Positions 42,726 through 50,947 are shown, numbered from the stretch's first letter. The stretch is 53,295 nt of DNA from Streptomyces mutomycini (GCF_001700505.1 NZ_MAPV01000045.1:1-53295); one strand, 5' to 3'. A program made the numbers and translations. The notes: generated from the letters alone by a model not told the origin.

Positions 42726-43397
42726 TCAGGCGGCCTTCGCCTTCGTGGCGTACATGTCGACGTACTCCTGGCCGGACAGCCGCATCACCTCGGCCATCAC
42801 GGAGTCGGTCACCGCCCGGAGGACGTAGCGGTCCCGGTCCATGCCCTCGTAGCGCGAGAACTCCATCGGCTCACCGAAGCGGACCGTGACCTTGCCCGGG
42901 CGGGGCAGGCCGGCGCCGCCCGGCTGCAGCTTGTCCGTGCCGATCATCGCGAACGGCACGACCGGCGCACCGGTCATCAGGGTCAGCCGGGCGATTCCCG
43001 TACGGCCACGGTAGAGGCGGCCGTCGGGGGAGCGGGTGCCCTCGGGATAGATGGCGAAGGCGTTGCCCTCCTCCAGCACCCGGCGGCCCGTCATCAGCGC
43101 CGCGACGCCGCCGCGGCCACCGTCCCGGTCCACCGGGATCATCCCGCAGCCCGTGAAGAACCACGCCATCAGCCGGCCCTTGAGGCCCTTGCCGGTGACG
43201 TACTCGTCCTTGCCGATGTAGAAGACCGGCCGGTCGCAGCAGATCGGCATGATCATCGAGTCGATGAACGTCAGGTGGTTGCCCGCGAGGATCACCGGCC
43301 CGGTCCCGGGGATGTTCTCGACGCCCTCCACCTGTGGCCGGAAGAGCAGGCGCAGGATCGGTCCGAGCACTGCCTTGATGACCGTGAGTCGGGACAA
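42726..43397 (-). CDS. Lysophospholipid acyltransferase (PlsC-like)
   Basis: Protein of 223 residues. The acyltransferase motif NHx4D is NHLTFID at 40-46, motif III is EGTRS at 119-123 and the VVPFAMIG strand follows. It would acylate lysophosphatidate or a related lipid at the cytoplasmic membrane face, as a 1-acylglycerol-3-phosphate acyltransferase. The start is a TTG at 43397, with GGAGG five bases upstream. It is divergent from the GlpQ-like gene, with PHO-box-like repeats in between, so both may answer to phosphate supply and act in lipid turnover. Confidence 0.9.
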   Translation of the reverse strand: MSRLTVIKAVLGPILRLLFRPQVEGVENIPGTGPVILAGNHLTFIDSMIMPICCDRPVFYIGKDEYVTGKGLKGRLMAWFFTGCGMIPVDRDGGRGGVAALMTGRRVLEEGNAFAIYPEGTRSPDGRLYRGRTGIARLTLMTGAPVVPFAMIGTDKLQPGGAGLPRPGKVTVRFGEPMEFSRYEGMDRDRYVLRAVTDSVMAEVMRLSGQEYVDMYATKAKAA

Positions 43398-43497
43398 CGC
43401 ATCCTCCGGTGACGTGGCCGGGCGGCCGGGGCGGGAATTCGCGAGGGTCTGTGCAGGTGAGGACGATACTCGCGGGTACCGCCTCTGCGCACATCGG

Positions 43498-43530
43498 GTT
43501 CACGGAGTGGATACGCAGTGTTGACGTGTG
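43498..43530 (+). promoter_or_regulatory. PHO-box-like 11-bp direct repeats upstream of the GlpQ-like gene
   Basis: GTTCACGGAGT (43498-43508), GGATACGCAGT (43509-43519) and GTTGACGTGTG (43520-43530) are in strict 11-base phase. The first and third resemble the PhoP unit GTTCACC. PhoP control of glpQ genes is established in Streptomyces coelicolor; that this site works is inference. Confidence 0.45.
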
Positions 43531-43629
43531 TTTCCGCCATGTTCGTCCACGGGCTGCCCCACCGATGGCGTAGCTGCCTACGATCAAGCCTCCCCCGAAG
43601 GTGCCGGACATCACATGCGAGGAGCAATC

Positions 43630-44793
43630 ATGACAGAGCGCGCCCGGACCGCACCCGGTCGGCGGACCCTCCTGGGGGCCGCCGTCCTCGGTACCACGGC
43701 CCTCGGCCTGTCCGGAACGGCTGACGCGGCCGGGCGTGGCGCGCCCGACGCCCGGAGCGGCAGGCACGGCTCCTACCGGGACCTGCCCGTGCCCACCGTC
43801 ATCGGCCACCGGGGCGCCAGCGGTTACCGTCCCGAGCACACCCTCGGCTCCTACCAGCTCGCCCTGGACATGGGTGCGCACATAGTCGAACAGGACCTCG
43901 TGCCCACCAAGGACGGCCACCTGGTGTGCCGTCACGAGAACGACATCACCGGCACCACGGATGTCGCGGAGCACCCCGAGTTCGCGAGCCGCAGGACCAC
44001 CAAGAAGGTGGACGGCATCTCGCTCACCGGCTGGTTCACCGAGGACTTCACCCTCGCCGAACTGAAGACCCTGCGGGCCAAGGAGCGCATCCCCGGCAAC
44101 CGCCAGGAGAACACGCTGTACGACGGCCGCTGGGAGATCCCGACGTTCGAGGAGGTCCTGCGCTGGGCGGACCAGGAGGGCCGCAGGCGCGGCAGGCCCG
44201 TCTGGCTCTACGTCGAGACCAAGCACCCCTCCTACTTCAGGGGCCTCGGGCTCGGCCTGGAGGAGCCGCTCGCCAAGCTGCTGCGCCGTCACGGCCGGCA
44301 CCGGGCGGACTCCGCACTGATCCTCCAGTCCTTCGAGCCGACCTCGATGCAGCGGCTGTCGAAGCTCGTCGCCACTCCTCGTGTCGTCCTGCTGTCCGGA
44401 CCGAAGGAACGGCCCTGGGACTTCGTCGAGGCCGGTGACCCCCGTACCGTCGCCGACCTGGTGCGGCCCACGGGGCTGAAGTGGATCGCGTCCTTCGCGC
44501 AGGGCATCGGCCCTACGCTGGACCTGGTCATCCCCAGGGACGGCGCCGGGCGGCTGACCACCCCGACCGCCCTGGTCGCGGACGCGCACGCGCGGGGCCT
44601 GATCCTGCACCCCTACACGTCTCGCAACGAGAACACCTTCCTGCCCGCGGAGTTCCGGCGCGGCACGGACCCGAACGCGTACGGGGACGTGTTCGGCGCT
44701 CTCCGGGTGTACTTCGAGGCGGGCATCGACGGGATCTTCTCCGACAATCCCGACACCGCCCTGCTCGCGGCCGCGGAATTCGCCCGGGACTGA
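43630..44793 (+). CDS. glpQ1: Secreted glycerophosphodiester phosphodiesterase (GlpQ type)
   Basis: Protein of 387 residues with a Tat-type signal (GRRTLLGAAVLGTTALG). The active site is seen as HRGASGYRPEHT (60-71), VEQDL (86-90) and His102 in CRHEND, the set of metal and acid-base residues of GDPD enzymes. It hydrolyses glycerophosphodiesters outside the cell to glycerol-3-phosphate, which scavenges phosphate. The ATG at 43630 has GAGGAG five bases upstream; upstream in-frame starts are rejected because the signal peptide begins here. Gene order around it resembles S. coelicolor glpQ1. PHO-box-like repeats lie upstream. Confidence 0.92.
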   Translation: MTERARTAPGRRTLLGAAVLGTTALGLSGTADAAGRGAPDARSGRHGSYRDLPVPTVIGHRGASGYRPEHTLGSYQLALDMGAHIVEQDLVPTKDGHLVCRHENDITGTTDVAEHPEFASRRTTKKVDGISLTGWFTEDFTLAELKTLRAKERIPGNRQENTLYDGRWEIPTFEEVLRWADQEGRRRGRPVWLYVETKHPSYFRGLGLGLEEPLAKLLRRHGRHRADSALILQSFEPTSMQRLSKLVATPRVVLLSGPKERPWDFVEAGDPRTVADLVRPTGLKWIASFAQGIGPTLDLVIPRDGAGRLTTPTALVADAHARGLILHPYTSRNENTFLPAEFRRGTDPNAYGDVFGALRVYFEAGIDGIFSDNPDTALLAAAEFARD

Positions 44794-44845
44794 GACCCGT
44801 CGGCCGAGACCCTACGGCTGGGACCCCAGGGCTGAGACGCGACAG
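44790..44845 (+). repeat. Degenerate 14-bp tandem repeat, four units
   Basis: Units CTGAGACCCGTCGG (44790-44803), CCGAGACCCTACGG (44804-44817), CTGGGACCCCAGGG (44818-44831) and CTGAGACGCGACAG (44832-44845) follow without gaps. The first overlaps the TGA stop codon of the phosphodiesterase gene. The function is unknown. Confidence 0.6.
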
Positions 44846-44901
44846 CCGGGGCCCGGGCCGGGAGCGTCAGCGGTCCGGCCCGTATGCCCCGGTCGGGTGG
44901 A

Positions 44902-44938
44902 GCTCCCCGTGTGCGGCAACCCGCCGCACACGGGGAGC
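44902..44938 (+). terminator. Strong hairpin terminator after the GlpQ-like gene
   Basis: GCTCCCCGTGTGCGG (44902-44916) pairs perfectly over 15 bases with CCGCACACGGGGAGC (44924-44938) around a seven-base loop. It ends only 11 bases before the sigma-factor ATG, so it separates the two genes or acts in the leader of the second. Confidence 0.75.
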
Positions 44939-44949
44939 GTTGACGGGGC

Positions 44950-45531
44950 ATGACTCTTCTTGATCATGTCTCCACGCCCCCGGCCGGGGGGACCGGTGGC
45001 CGGCAGCCCGAGGTCGTCCACGCCCTGTACGCGCTGGTGCGCGCGGAGGCGGCAGCCGAGGCCCACGCCGCCGGGGTCGAAGCCGCGGACCTCGAACAGG
45101 CGGTGTGGCTGAGGCTGCTGGAGCGCCCGGCCGGCCCCCGCGCGCCCGGTCCCGAACCCGCCGACCCCGCCCGCTGGGTCCGCGCAGCCGTGCGCGCGGA
45201 AGCGCGCGTCGCCCGCCGGAGGGCCCGGCGCGAGCGTGCGTACACCGGCGGTGAGCCGCCGGGTGACTGGACCGGCTGCCCCGAACGGATCACGGTCGGA
45301 GCGGACGAACGGCGGGCGCTGCGCGCCGCGGTGGGCCGGCTGCCCGGCAGATGCCCGCGGTTACTCGAGGCGATGCTGGCCGCCCACGATCCGACGTACC
45401 GGGAGATCGCGGGGGAGTTGGGTATGTCACAGGGCAGTTTGGGCCCGATGCGTTCCCGATGCCTCGGATGTCTGCGCAGAATGCTCGCGGCGGAGGTTGT
45501 AGCTCCTGAACTGCGGGGAAAGGAGCGGTAG
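44950..45531 (+). CDS. Small sigma-70 family (ECF-like) RNA polymerase sigma factor
   Basis: Protein of 193 residues. Region 2 is reduced: VVHALYALVRAEAAAEAHAA is followed by LEQAVWLRLLERP, a shortened form of the DxxQxxxxR helix. Region 4 is clear: RRALRAAVGRLPGRCPRLLE, HDPTYREIAGELGMSQGSLG and PMRSRCLGCLRRML, with the HTH that contacts the -35 element. The linker holds an Arg-rich run. No anti-sigma gene is adjacent, so control is unclear. It begins 11 bases after a terminator hairpin. Its weak region 2 makes promoter melting less certain. Confidence 0.8.
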   Translation: MTLLDHVSTPPAGGTGGRQPEVVHALYALVRAEAAAEAHAAGVEAADLEQAVWLRLLERPAGPRAPGPEPADPARWVRAAVRAEARVARRRARRERAYTGGEPPGDWTGCPERITVGADERRALRAAVGRLPGRCPRLLEAMLAAHDPTYREIAGELGMSQGSLGPMRSRCLGCLRRMLAAEVVAPELRGKER

Positions 45532-45568
45532 ACAACCGGCGGATCAGGTGAGCGGGAGGCATGCACAC

Positions 45569-46072
45569 ATGGGCATGAGTGTGACCATCTCGGCGGCGAC
45601 GGCACAGGACGTCGAGCAGATCTTCAGACTCCAGTACCTCTGTTTCCAGAGCGAGGCGGAGCTCTACGGCAACTACCGGATCGGCCCGCTCGTCCAGTCC
45701 CTCGACTCCGTCCGGGACGAAGTCGGCACGGACCTGGTGTTCGTGGCGAGGCTCGGCGACGAAGTCGTCGGCTCGGTACGCGGCTTCACCGACGCGGACG
45801 GCACCGGCCGGATCGGCAAGCTCTGCGTCCACCCCCGGCTCCGTAACCACGGTCTCGGCACCCGCCTCCTGCGTGCCGCCGAATCCGGCCTGGCGGACGG
45901 GCGTTCGGCCACCCGCTTCCGCCTGCACACGGGGGAGCGAAGCGAAGGAAACCTGCGGCTCTACCGCAAGGCCGGTTACGCCCGGGTGGGCAACGCCACC
46001 GGAGACGACGGCGTGCAGTTGGTCCTGCTCGAAAAGGACGCCGCCGCGTCGGCCTACGCGGCCAGTGCCTGA
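45569..46072 (+). CDS. GNAT family N-acetyltransferase
   Basis: Protein of 167 residues. TISAATAQDVEQIFRLQYLC starts the fold, VGSVRGFTDADGTGRIGKLC carries strand 4, and VHPRLRNHGLGTRLLRAAE is the acetyl-CoA loop (R/Q-x-x-G-x-G). LYRKAGYARVG near the end is typical. The start at the ATG at 45569 has GGGAGG nine bases upstream; an ATG two codons later is possible. It lies 37 bases after the sigma-factor gene and may be in the same unit. The substrate is unknown. Confidence 0.88.
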   Translation: MGMSVTISAATAQDVEQIFRLQYLCFQSEAELYGNYRIGPLVQSLDSVRDEVGTDLVFVARLGDEVVGSVRGFTDADGTGRIGKLCVHPRLRNHGLGTRLLRAAESGLADGRSATRFRLHTGERSEGNLRLYRKAGYARVGNATGDDGVQLVLLEKDAAASAYAASA

Positions 46073-46094
46073 ACGACTCCCGTGACGCCCGGTG

Positions 46095-46571
46095 TCAGTC
46101 GTTCCGTGCGTGGCGCAGCCAGATCATCCCCGTGACCGGAAGGATCACCGGGATGAACAGATAGCCCATGCCGAACCCCGACCACACCGTGCTGTCGGGG
46201 AAGGCGGACGGCTCCAGCCGCGCCCAGGTGCCGACGATCAGCACACCCGCGAGCTCGGCGGCGCAGCACACCAGCGCCGCCCTGCGCGCCGTCTCCCCGC
46301 CCCGCACCAGCGAGTACGTGATGAACCCGTACACGACGGCGGCGACGGCCGAGAGGATGTAGGCGAGCGGCGCCTTGCCGAAGTCCAGGATCATCTCGAC
46401 GATCGAGCGGGAAGCGGCGGCCACGGTGAACACCCCGTAGAACCAGACCAGTACCCGGCCCGGCCCGGTACCGAGCTCGAACCGCTGCTTCTCGCGCGGG
46501 GCGTCCGGCCGAGAGGCTTCGTGCTCCGGGCCCGTGGAGGTGTGGGCCTCCGTGCGGTCGGTGTCGCTCAA
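46095..46571 (-). CDS. Small integral membrane protein (four helices)
   Basis: Protein of 158 residues. A hydrophilic N-terminus of about 35 residues is followed by four membrane segments, seen in VLVWFYGVFTVAAASRSIV, APLAYILSAVAAVVYGFITY, AALVCCAAELAGVLIVGTW and FGMGYLFIPVILPVTGMIW. No catalytic motif is visible. It ends ILPVTGMIWLRHARND, with a charged tail. The start is a TTG at 46571. It follows the next membrane protein gene by three bases, so the two form one minus-strand operon and may make a two-subunit membrane unit. Function unknown. Confidence 0.8.
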   Translation of the reverse strand: MSDTDRTEAHTSTGPEHEASRPDAPREKQRFELGTGPGRVLVWFYGVFTVAAASRSIVEMILDFGKAPLAYILSAVAAVVYGFITYSLVRGGETARRAALVCCAAELAGVLIVGTWARLEPSAFPDSTVWSGFGMGYLFIPVILPVTGMIWLRHARND

Positions 46572-46574
46572 GGT

Positions 46575-46934
46575 TCAGTTTCCCCAGATGTCGTAGAGCC
46601 GCACTTCGAGGACGGCGAGCACGACCGCGCCGGCCGACACCGTCACCGAGCCCCAGCGGGTCCGCTCCGACAGCGACAGGAAAGCCGCCGCGGGCACGGA
46701 CGCGAAGGCGCCGATCAGATAGGCGATGAAGATCGTCATGCCCTGGTCGGGCCGCTCGCCGCGCGCCAGCTGCACGATTCCCACGAGCAGCTGTGCCAGG
46801 GCCAGCACGGAGACGACCGCCATACCGATGAAGTGCCAGTCCTTCGTGGGCTGGTCCCGGTAGGCGGCGATTCCGCACCAGGCGGCGAGGGCGAGCGCGG
46901 TCACGGCGACCGCGACCGTCAGGGCGTCGAGCAT
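46575..46934 (-). CDS. Small integral membrane protein (four helices)
   Basis: Protein of 119 residues made almost wholly of membrane segments: LTVAVAVTALALAAWCGIAA, FIGMAVVSVLALAQLLVGIV, IFIAYLIGAFASVPAAAFLS and SVTVSAGAVVLAVLEVRL. It is the first gene of the two-gene minus-strand unit. No family with known function is recognised; relatives occur widely in Streptomyces beside the met ABC genes, as I recall. It lies about 270 bases from the leader peptide of metN on the other strand; that gap shows no further gene. Confidence 0.78.
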   Translation of the reverse strand: MLDALTVAVAVTALALAAWCGIAAYRDQPTKDWHFIGMAVVSVLALAQLLVGIVQLARGERPDQGMTIFIAYLIGAFASVPAAAFLSLSERTRWGSVTVSAGAVVLAVLEVRLYDIWGN

Positions 46935-47202
46935 GAGGTGAGGGTATTACGGACGGGGTGTGCCGCCGCGTGCGGCCCCGGGCGGCGCATGGACGCGGGC
47001 GGTGTCCAGGAATCGTGGCCTTTGCCACAGGGTGAGCACAGCGTGATCGCTGCGCCGAAGGTGCTGGGCCCGTAGCCGCCGGTGTCTTCGCAGGTCGAGG
47101 CGGTGTGCGGAGAAGCGGGGATGGCGGGGACGGCGCGTCCACGGCCGTCCGCTATTCGGACGCGATGGGTCGCCGGGACGTTACGTCTGTTTTACTTGGG
47201 CC

Positions 47203-47289
47203 ATGACCACGACGAGCTACCGCAGCCCTGCGACCGAGGCGATCACGACGCCCGGTGCTCGTTGTATGTGTCGAATGCGCGCCTTCTGA
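47203..47289 (+). CDS. Candidate leader peptide of the methionine importer operon
   Basis: A 28-codon frame starts at ATG 47203, six bases after a TTTACTT box (47191-47197), so it would be leaderless. It encodes MTTTSYRSPATEAIT and ends ARCMCRMRAF, with two Cys, two inner Met and three Arg close to its end. The stop is followed by GC-rich, foldable sequence: CTCGC/GCGAG at 47306-47323, palindrome CCGGGCATGCCCGG at 47348-47361, and GGCGGCCG/CGGCCGCC at 47360-47411. metN begins about 200 bases later. Ribosome stalling at Cys or Met codons when these are scarce would be a natural attenuator signal. Cys-rich leader peptides of this kind are known in mycobacteria. The call is inference. Confidence 0.6.
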   Translation: MTTTSYRSPATEAITTPGARCMCRMRAF

Positions 47290-47487
47290 GGGCCCCAGCC
47301 TGAGCCTCGCGCCCCGAAGCGAGCCCGTGCCGTCCGCACCCGGTGGCCCGGGCATGCCCGGCGGCCGCGCCCCGCGCCGGACCGTGCCGAGACTCCCGCC
47401 GGCCGGCCGCCGACAGCAGTCTCACCAGCCGAATGCCCCGTGCCCGGCGGACACCGCGCCGTGCACTCGACAGTGACGGAAACCCCT

Positions 47488-48558
47488 GTGATCACCACTT
47501 CGGGCCTCACGAAGGTCTACCAGTCACGCGGCCGTGAGGTCACCGCCCTGGACGGCGTGGACCTGCACGTCCGCGAGGGAGAGGTCTACGGCGTCGTCGG
47601 ACAGAGCGGCGCCGGCAAGTCCTCCCTCATCCGCTGCGTCAACCTCCTCGAACGCCCCACCTCGGGCACGGTGACGGTCGCCGGCCAGGACCTCACGGCC
47701 CTGGCGGGCCGAGGCCGCCGCGCAGGGAAGGAACTCCGCCGGGCACGCAGCCGCATCGGCATGGTCTTCCAGCACTTCAACCTGCTGGACTCCCGCACCG
47801 TACGGGACAACGTCGAGCTCCCCCTGGAGATCCTCGGGCTTTCCGGACAGGCTCGGACCAGCAAGGCGCTCGAACTCCTCGACCTCGTGGGTCTCTCCGA
47901 CAAGGCGAAGGCCTACCCCGGTCAGCTGTCCGGAGGCCAGAAGCAGCGCGTCGGCATCGCCCGCGCCCTCGCCGGTGACCCGGAGGTGCTCCTCTCCGAC
48001 GAGGCGACCTCCGCACTGGACCCGGAGACCACCCGCTCCATCCTTCAGCTGCTGCGCGACCTCAACCAGGAGCTCGGCCTCACCGTCCTGCTCATCACGC
48101 ACGAGATGGACGTGGTCAAGACCGTCTGCGACTCCGCGGCGCTGATGAGGAAGGGCCGCATCGTCGAGTCGGGAACCGTCGGCTCGCTGCTGGCCACGCC
48201 CGGCTCCGAGCTGGCCCACGAACTGTTCCCGGTCGGCGGCACCGCCTCCGGTCCCGGCTCCACCGTCGTCGACGTCACCTTCCACGGAGACGCCGCTGCC
48301 CAGCCGGTGATCTCGCAGCTCTCCCGGACGTACAACATCGACATCTCGATCCTCGGTGCCGCGATGGACACCGTCGGCGGCAGGCAGATCGGCCGCATGC
48401 GCATCGAGCTGCCCGGCCGCTTCGAGGAGAACGTCGTACCGATCGGCTTCCTGCGCGAGCAGGGCCTCCAGGCCGAGATCGTGGACGACGGCCCCGCCGT
48501 CTCCGCCGGCATCCCCGCCCAGACCCCCGCCACGATCACCAAGGAGGTGGCGAAGTGA
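47488..48558 (+). CDS. metN: Methionine ABC importer, ATP-binding protein
   Basis: Protein of 356 residues. ABC motifs are Walker A GQSGAGKSS (38-46), Q-loop Gln95 in VFQHFN, signature LSGGQKQ (147-153), Walker B LLSDEAT (168-174) and His205. The C-terminal NIL/ACT-like domain (about 258-332; VVDVTFHGDAAAQPVISQLS, IDISILGAAMDTVGG) binds methionine and mediates transinhibition in MetN. The GTG at 47488 gives MITTSGLTKVY, with GACGGAA six bases upstream; GTG 47473 is the alternative. Its stop overlaps the metI start by GTGA. A leader-peptide candidate lies upstream. Confidence 0.95.
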   Translation: MITTSGLTKVYQSRGREVTALDGVDLHVREGEVYGVVGQSGAGKSSLIRCVNLLERPTSGTVTVAGQDLTALAGRGRRAGKELRRARSRIGMVFQHFNLLDSRTVRDNVELPLEILGLSGQARTSKALELLDLVGLSDKAKAYPGQLSGGQKQRVGIARALAGDPEVLLSDEATSALDPETTRSILQLLRDLNQELGLTVLLITHEMDVVKTVCDSAALMRKGRIVESGTVGSLLATPGSELAHELFPVGGTASGPGSTVVDVTFHGDAAAQPVISQLSRTYNIDISILGAAMDTVGGRQIGRMRIELPGRFEENVVPIGFLREQGLQAEIVDDGPAVSAGIPAQTPATITKEVAK

Positions 48559-49226
48559 CCTGGTCGGAAATGCAGCCACTGCTCTCGCAGGGAACCATCG
48601 ACACCCTCTACATGGTGCTCTGGTCCACGCTCGTCACCGTCGTCGGCGGACTGCCGCTCGGCATCCTGCTCGTCCTCACCGACAAGGACGGGCTGCTCCA
48701 GAACACGGCCGTGAACAAGGTCATCGGCGTGATCGTGAACATCGGCCGCTCCCTGCCGTTCATCATCCTGCTGATCGCGCTGATCCCCTTCACCACCTGG
48801 GTCGTCGGCACCTTCATCGGCCCGTCCGCGATGATCGTGCCGCTCGCCGTCGGCGCCATCCCCTTCTTCGCCCGGCTGGTGGAGACCGCGGTGCGCGAGG
48901 TCGACCACGGGCTCGTCGAGGCCGTCCAGTCCATGGGCGGATCCATCCCGACGATCGTGCGCAAGGTCCTCCTGCCGCAGGCACTGCCCTCACTCGTGTC
49001 CGCTGTCACCACCACCGTCATCGTGCTCATCGGCTACTCGGCGATGGCCGGAGCGGTCGGCGGCGAGGGGCTCGGCTCCAAGGCCGTCACCTACGGATTC
49101 CAGCGCTTCGACAACCAGTTCATGCTCATCACCGTCGTGCTGCTCATCGTCATCGTGACCGTGGTCCAGCTGATCGGCGACGGAGCCGTACGCCTGCTGG
49201 CCCGCCGGGGCCGCACCACCTCCTGA
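48555..49226 (+). CDS. metI: Methionine ABC importer, permease
   Basis: Protein of 223 residues with five membrane helices. The start TLYMVLWSTLVTVVGGLPLG and the coupling (EAA) loop ETAVREVDHGLVEAVQSMGG, then GSIPTIVRKVLLPQALPSLV, are typical of MetI. The GTG at 48555 overlaps the metN stop by four bases, and metQ follows after 73 bases. It forms the homodimeric channel for L- or D-methionine and perhaps related sulfur compounds. Confidence 0.96.
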   Translation: MTWSEMQPLLSQGTIDTLYMVLWSTLVTVVGGLPLGILLVLTDKDGLLQNTAVNKVIGVIVNIGRSLPFIILLIALIPFTTWVVGTFIGPSAMIVPLAVGAIPFFARLVETAVREVDHGLVEAVQSMGGSIPTIVRKVLLPQALPSLVSAVTTTVIVLIGYSAMAGAVGGEGLGSKAVTYGFQRFDNQFMLITVVLLIVIVTVVQLIGDGAVRLLARRGRTTS

Positions 49227-49299
49227 ACTTCTCCTCCCCCTGAAGCCCGCACTCCTTGTCCGGGCGCACCACCATCACCACCGGAAAGAGGCACTCTTC

Positions 49300-50166
49300 G
49301 TGCGTAAGAACATCAAGATCACCGCTGCCGCCGCAGCCACCGCCGCCCTCGCCTTCGGCCTCAGCGCCTGCGGCACGGACTCCGACCCGGCCGCCAAGGG
49401 CGAGACCGGTGCCGGCGCGGACACCTCCAAGGCCCTCGTCGTCGCCGCGTCCCCGACGCCGCACGCCGACATCCTGAACTACGTCAAGAAGAACCTGGCG
49501 GACAAGGCCGGCCTCGAGCTGGAGGTCAAGGAGTTCACGGACTACGTCCTGCCGAACACCGCCACCGAGAACGGCCAGGTCGACGCCAACTTCTTCCAGC
49601 ACAAGCCCTACCTGGACGACTTCAACAAGAAGAACAAGACCCACATCGTCCCGGTGGTGAACGTCCACCTCGAACCCCTCGGCCTCTACTCCAAGAAGGT
49701 CAAGGACGTGAAGGACATCAAGGCCGGCCAGACGATCGCCGTCCCGAACGACACCACCAACGAGGGCCGTGCGCTCCAGCTGCTCGCCGAGAACGGGCTG
49801 ATCACCGTCAAGGACGGCGTCGGCACCAACGCCAAGCTCAGCGACATCACGGACAAGAAGGGCCTGGAGTTCAAGGAGATCGAGGCCGCGACCGTGCCCC
49901 GCGCCCTCGACGACGTCGACGCCGCCGTCATCAACGGCAACTACGCCATCGAGGCCGACCTGAAGCCGGGCCAGGACTCCCTCGCGCTGGAGAAGGCGGA
50001 GGGCAACCCGTACGCCAACTTCCTGGCCGTCAAGGAGGGCAACGAGGAGGACCCGCGCGTCCAGAAGCTCGCGAAGCTCCTGAACTCCGACGAGGTCAAG
50101 AAGTTCATCGAGGACACCTACAAGGGCTCGATCACCCCCGCCTTCGGCGAGCCCGCCAAGTCCTGA
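49300..50166 (+). CDS. metQ: Methionine-binding lipoprotein (MetQ/NlpA family)
   Basis: Protein of 288 residues. The lipobox LSAC with Cys24 follows a short signal (NIKITAAAAATAALAFG), so it is anchored outside the membrane. The NlpA/MetQ domain is recognised by ASPTPHADILNYVKKNLADK, FTDYVLPNTATENGQVDANF, FQHKPYLDDFN, AVPNDTTNEGRALQLLAENG and DAAVINGNYAIEADL. It delivers methionine to MetNI. The GTG at 49300 has AAAGAGG eight bases upstream. It ends the operon before a strong terminator. Confidence 0.96.
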   Translation: MRKNIKITAAAAATAALAFGLSACGTDSDPAAKGETGAGADTSKALVVAASPTPHADILNYVKKNLADKAGLELEVKEFTDYVLPNTATENGQVDANFFQHKPYLDDFNKKNKTHIVPVVNVHLEPLGLYSKKVKDVKDIKAGQTIAVPNDTTNEGRALQLLAENGLITVKDGVGTNAKLSDITDKKGLEFKEIEAATVPRALDDVDAAVINGNYAIEADLKPGQDSLALEKAEGNPYANFLAVKEGNEEDPRVQKLAKLLNSDEVKKFIEDTYKGSITPAFGEPAKS

Positions 50167-50183
50167 CATCCAGGCACCACTTG

Positions 50184-50235
50184 CCGCACGAGCCCCGCAC
50201 ACCCGCACCAGGGTGTGCGGGGCTCCGCCGTGCGG
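50184..50235 (+). terminator. Two-tier hairpin terminator after metQ
   Basis: An inner perfect 14-base stem AGCCCCGCACACCC (50191-50204) with GGGTGTGCGGGGCT (50211-50224) sits within an outer stem CCGCACG (50184-50190) with CGTGCGG (50229-50235). It begins 18 bases after the metQ stop. Confidence 0.8.
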
Positions 50236-50308
50236 ACCCGGCCATGCGCATCCAGGGCCCGATGCTGCATGCTGGTGGCTTTACACGGTCTTCGGCATGG
50301 AGCTGCGC

Positions 50309-50947
50309 ATGACTACCACCTTCCCGTCCATCTCCATCAGCACGGACAGGTTGGTGCTGCGCCCCTTCGACATGGCGGACGTCCCGGCGTACATCGAGAT
50401 GATGAACGACGAACTGGTCACCGCCTGGACCGAAGCACCGCACCCGTACACCCAGGTCGACGCCGAACGGTGGGTCCGCAGGATCGCGCCCGCCGAACGC
50501 ACCCAGGGCAACGGCATCGTCTTCGCCGTCACCGAGTTCCTCACCCAGCGTCTCGTCGGTTCGGTGCGGCTCCTCAACACCGACCGGCGCACCCTGGCCA
50601 CCGAGGTCCGCTACATCACCGCGCCCTGGGCACGCGGGGAGGGATACGCGACCGAGTCCGTGCTGGCACTCGCCGAGTGGCTCTTCCGCGACCAGGGCTT
50701 CGAGCGGATCGAACTGCGCACCCCCGCCGGGAACACCGCCTCCCAGCAGGTCGCCCAGAAGCTGGGCTGCATCAGCGAGGGAGTCCTGCGCAACGCCCGC
50801 ATAGCCAGGACCGCCACCGAGGACGGAGGCTGGACCGACATCCGGACCGACCTCATCGTGTGGGGGCTCCTGCCCGAGGACCTGGAGGGCGTCGCCGAGC
50901 AGCTGGCCGACGCCGGCGGCTACGGCACGTACAACGACTGGAACTGA
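50309..50947 (+). CDS. GNAT family N-acetyltransferase (RimJ/RimL-like)
   Basis: Protein of 212 residues. ISTDRLVLRPFDMADVPAYI is the classic start of the RimJ/RimL-type acetyltransferases. EVRYITAPWARGEGYATESV is the acetyl-CoA loop region and FERIELRTPAGNTASQQVAQ with KLGCISEGVLRN is the conserved end. The ATG at 50309 has GGAG six bases upstream; an in-frame ATG at 50297 lacks this. It acetylates an amino group of a protein N-terminus or small molecule; the target is unknown. It lies alone between metQ and the cobalamin genes. Confidence 0.9.
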   Translation: MTTTFPSISISTDRLVLRPFDMADVPAYIEMMNDELVTAWTEAPHPYTQVDAERWVRRIAPAERTQGNGIVFAVTEFLTQRLVGSVRLLNTDRRTLATEVRYITAPWARGEGYATESVLALAEWLFRDQGFERIELRTPAGNTASQQVAQKLGCISEGVLRNARIARTATEDGGWTDIRTDLIVWGLLPEDLEGVAEQLADAGGYGTYNDWN

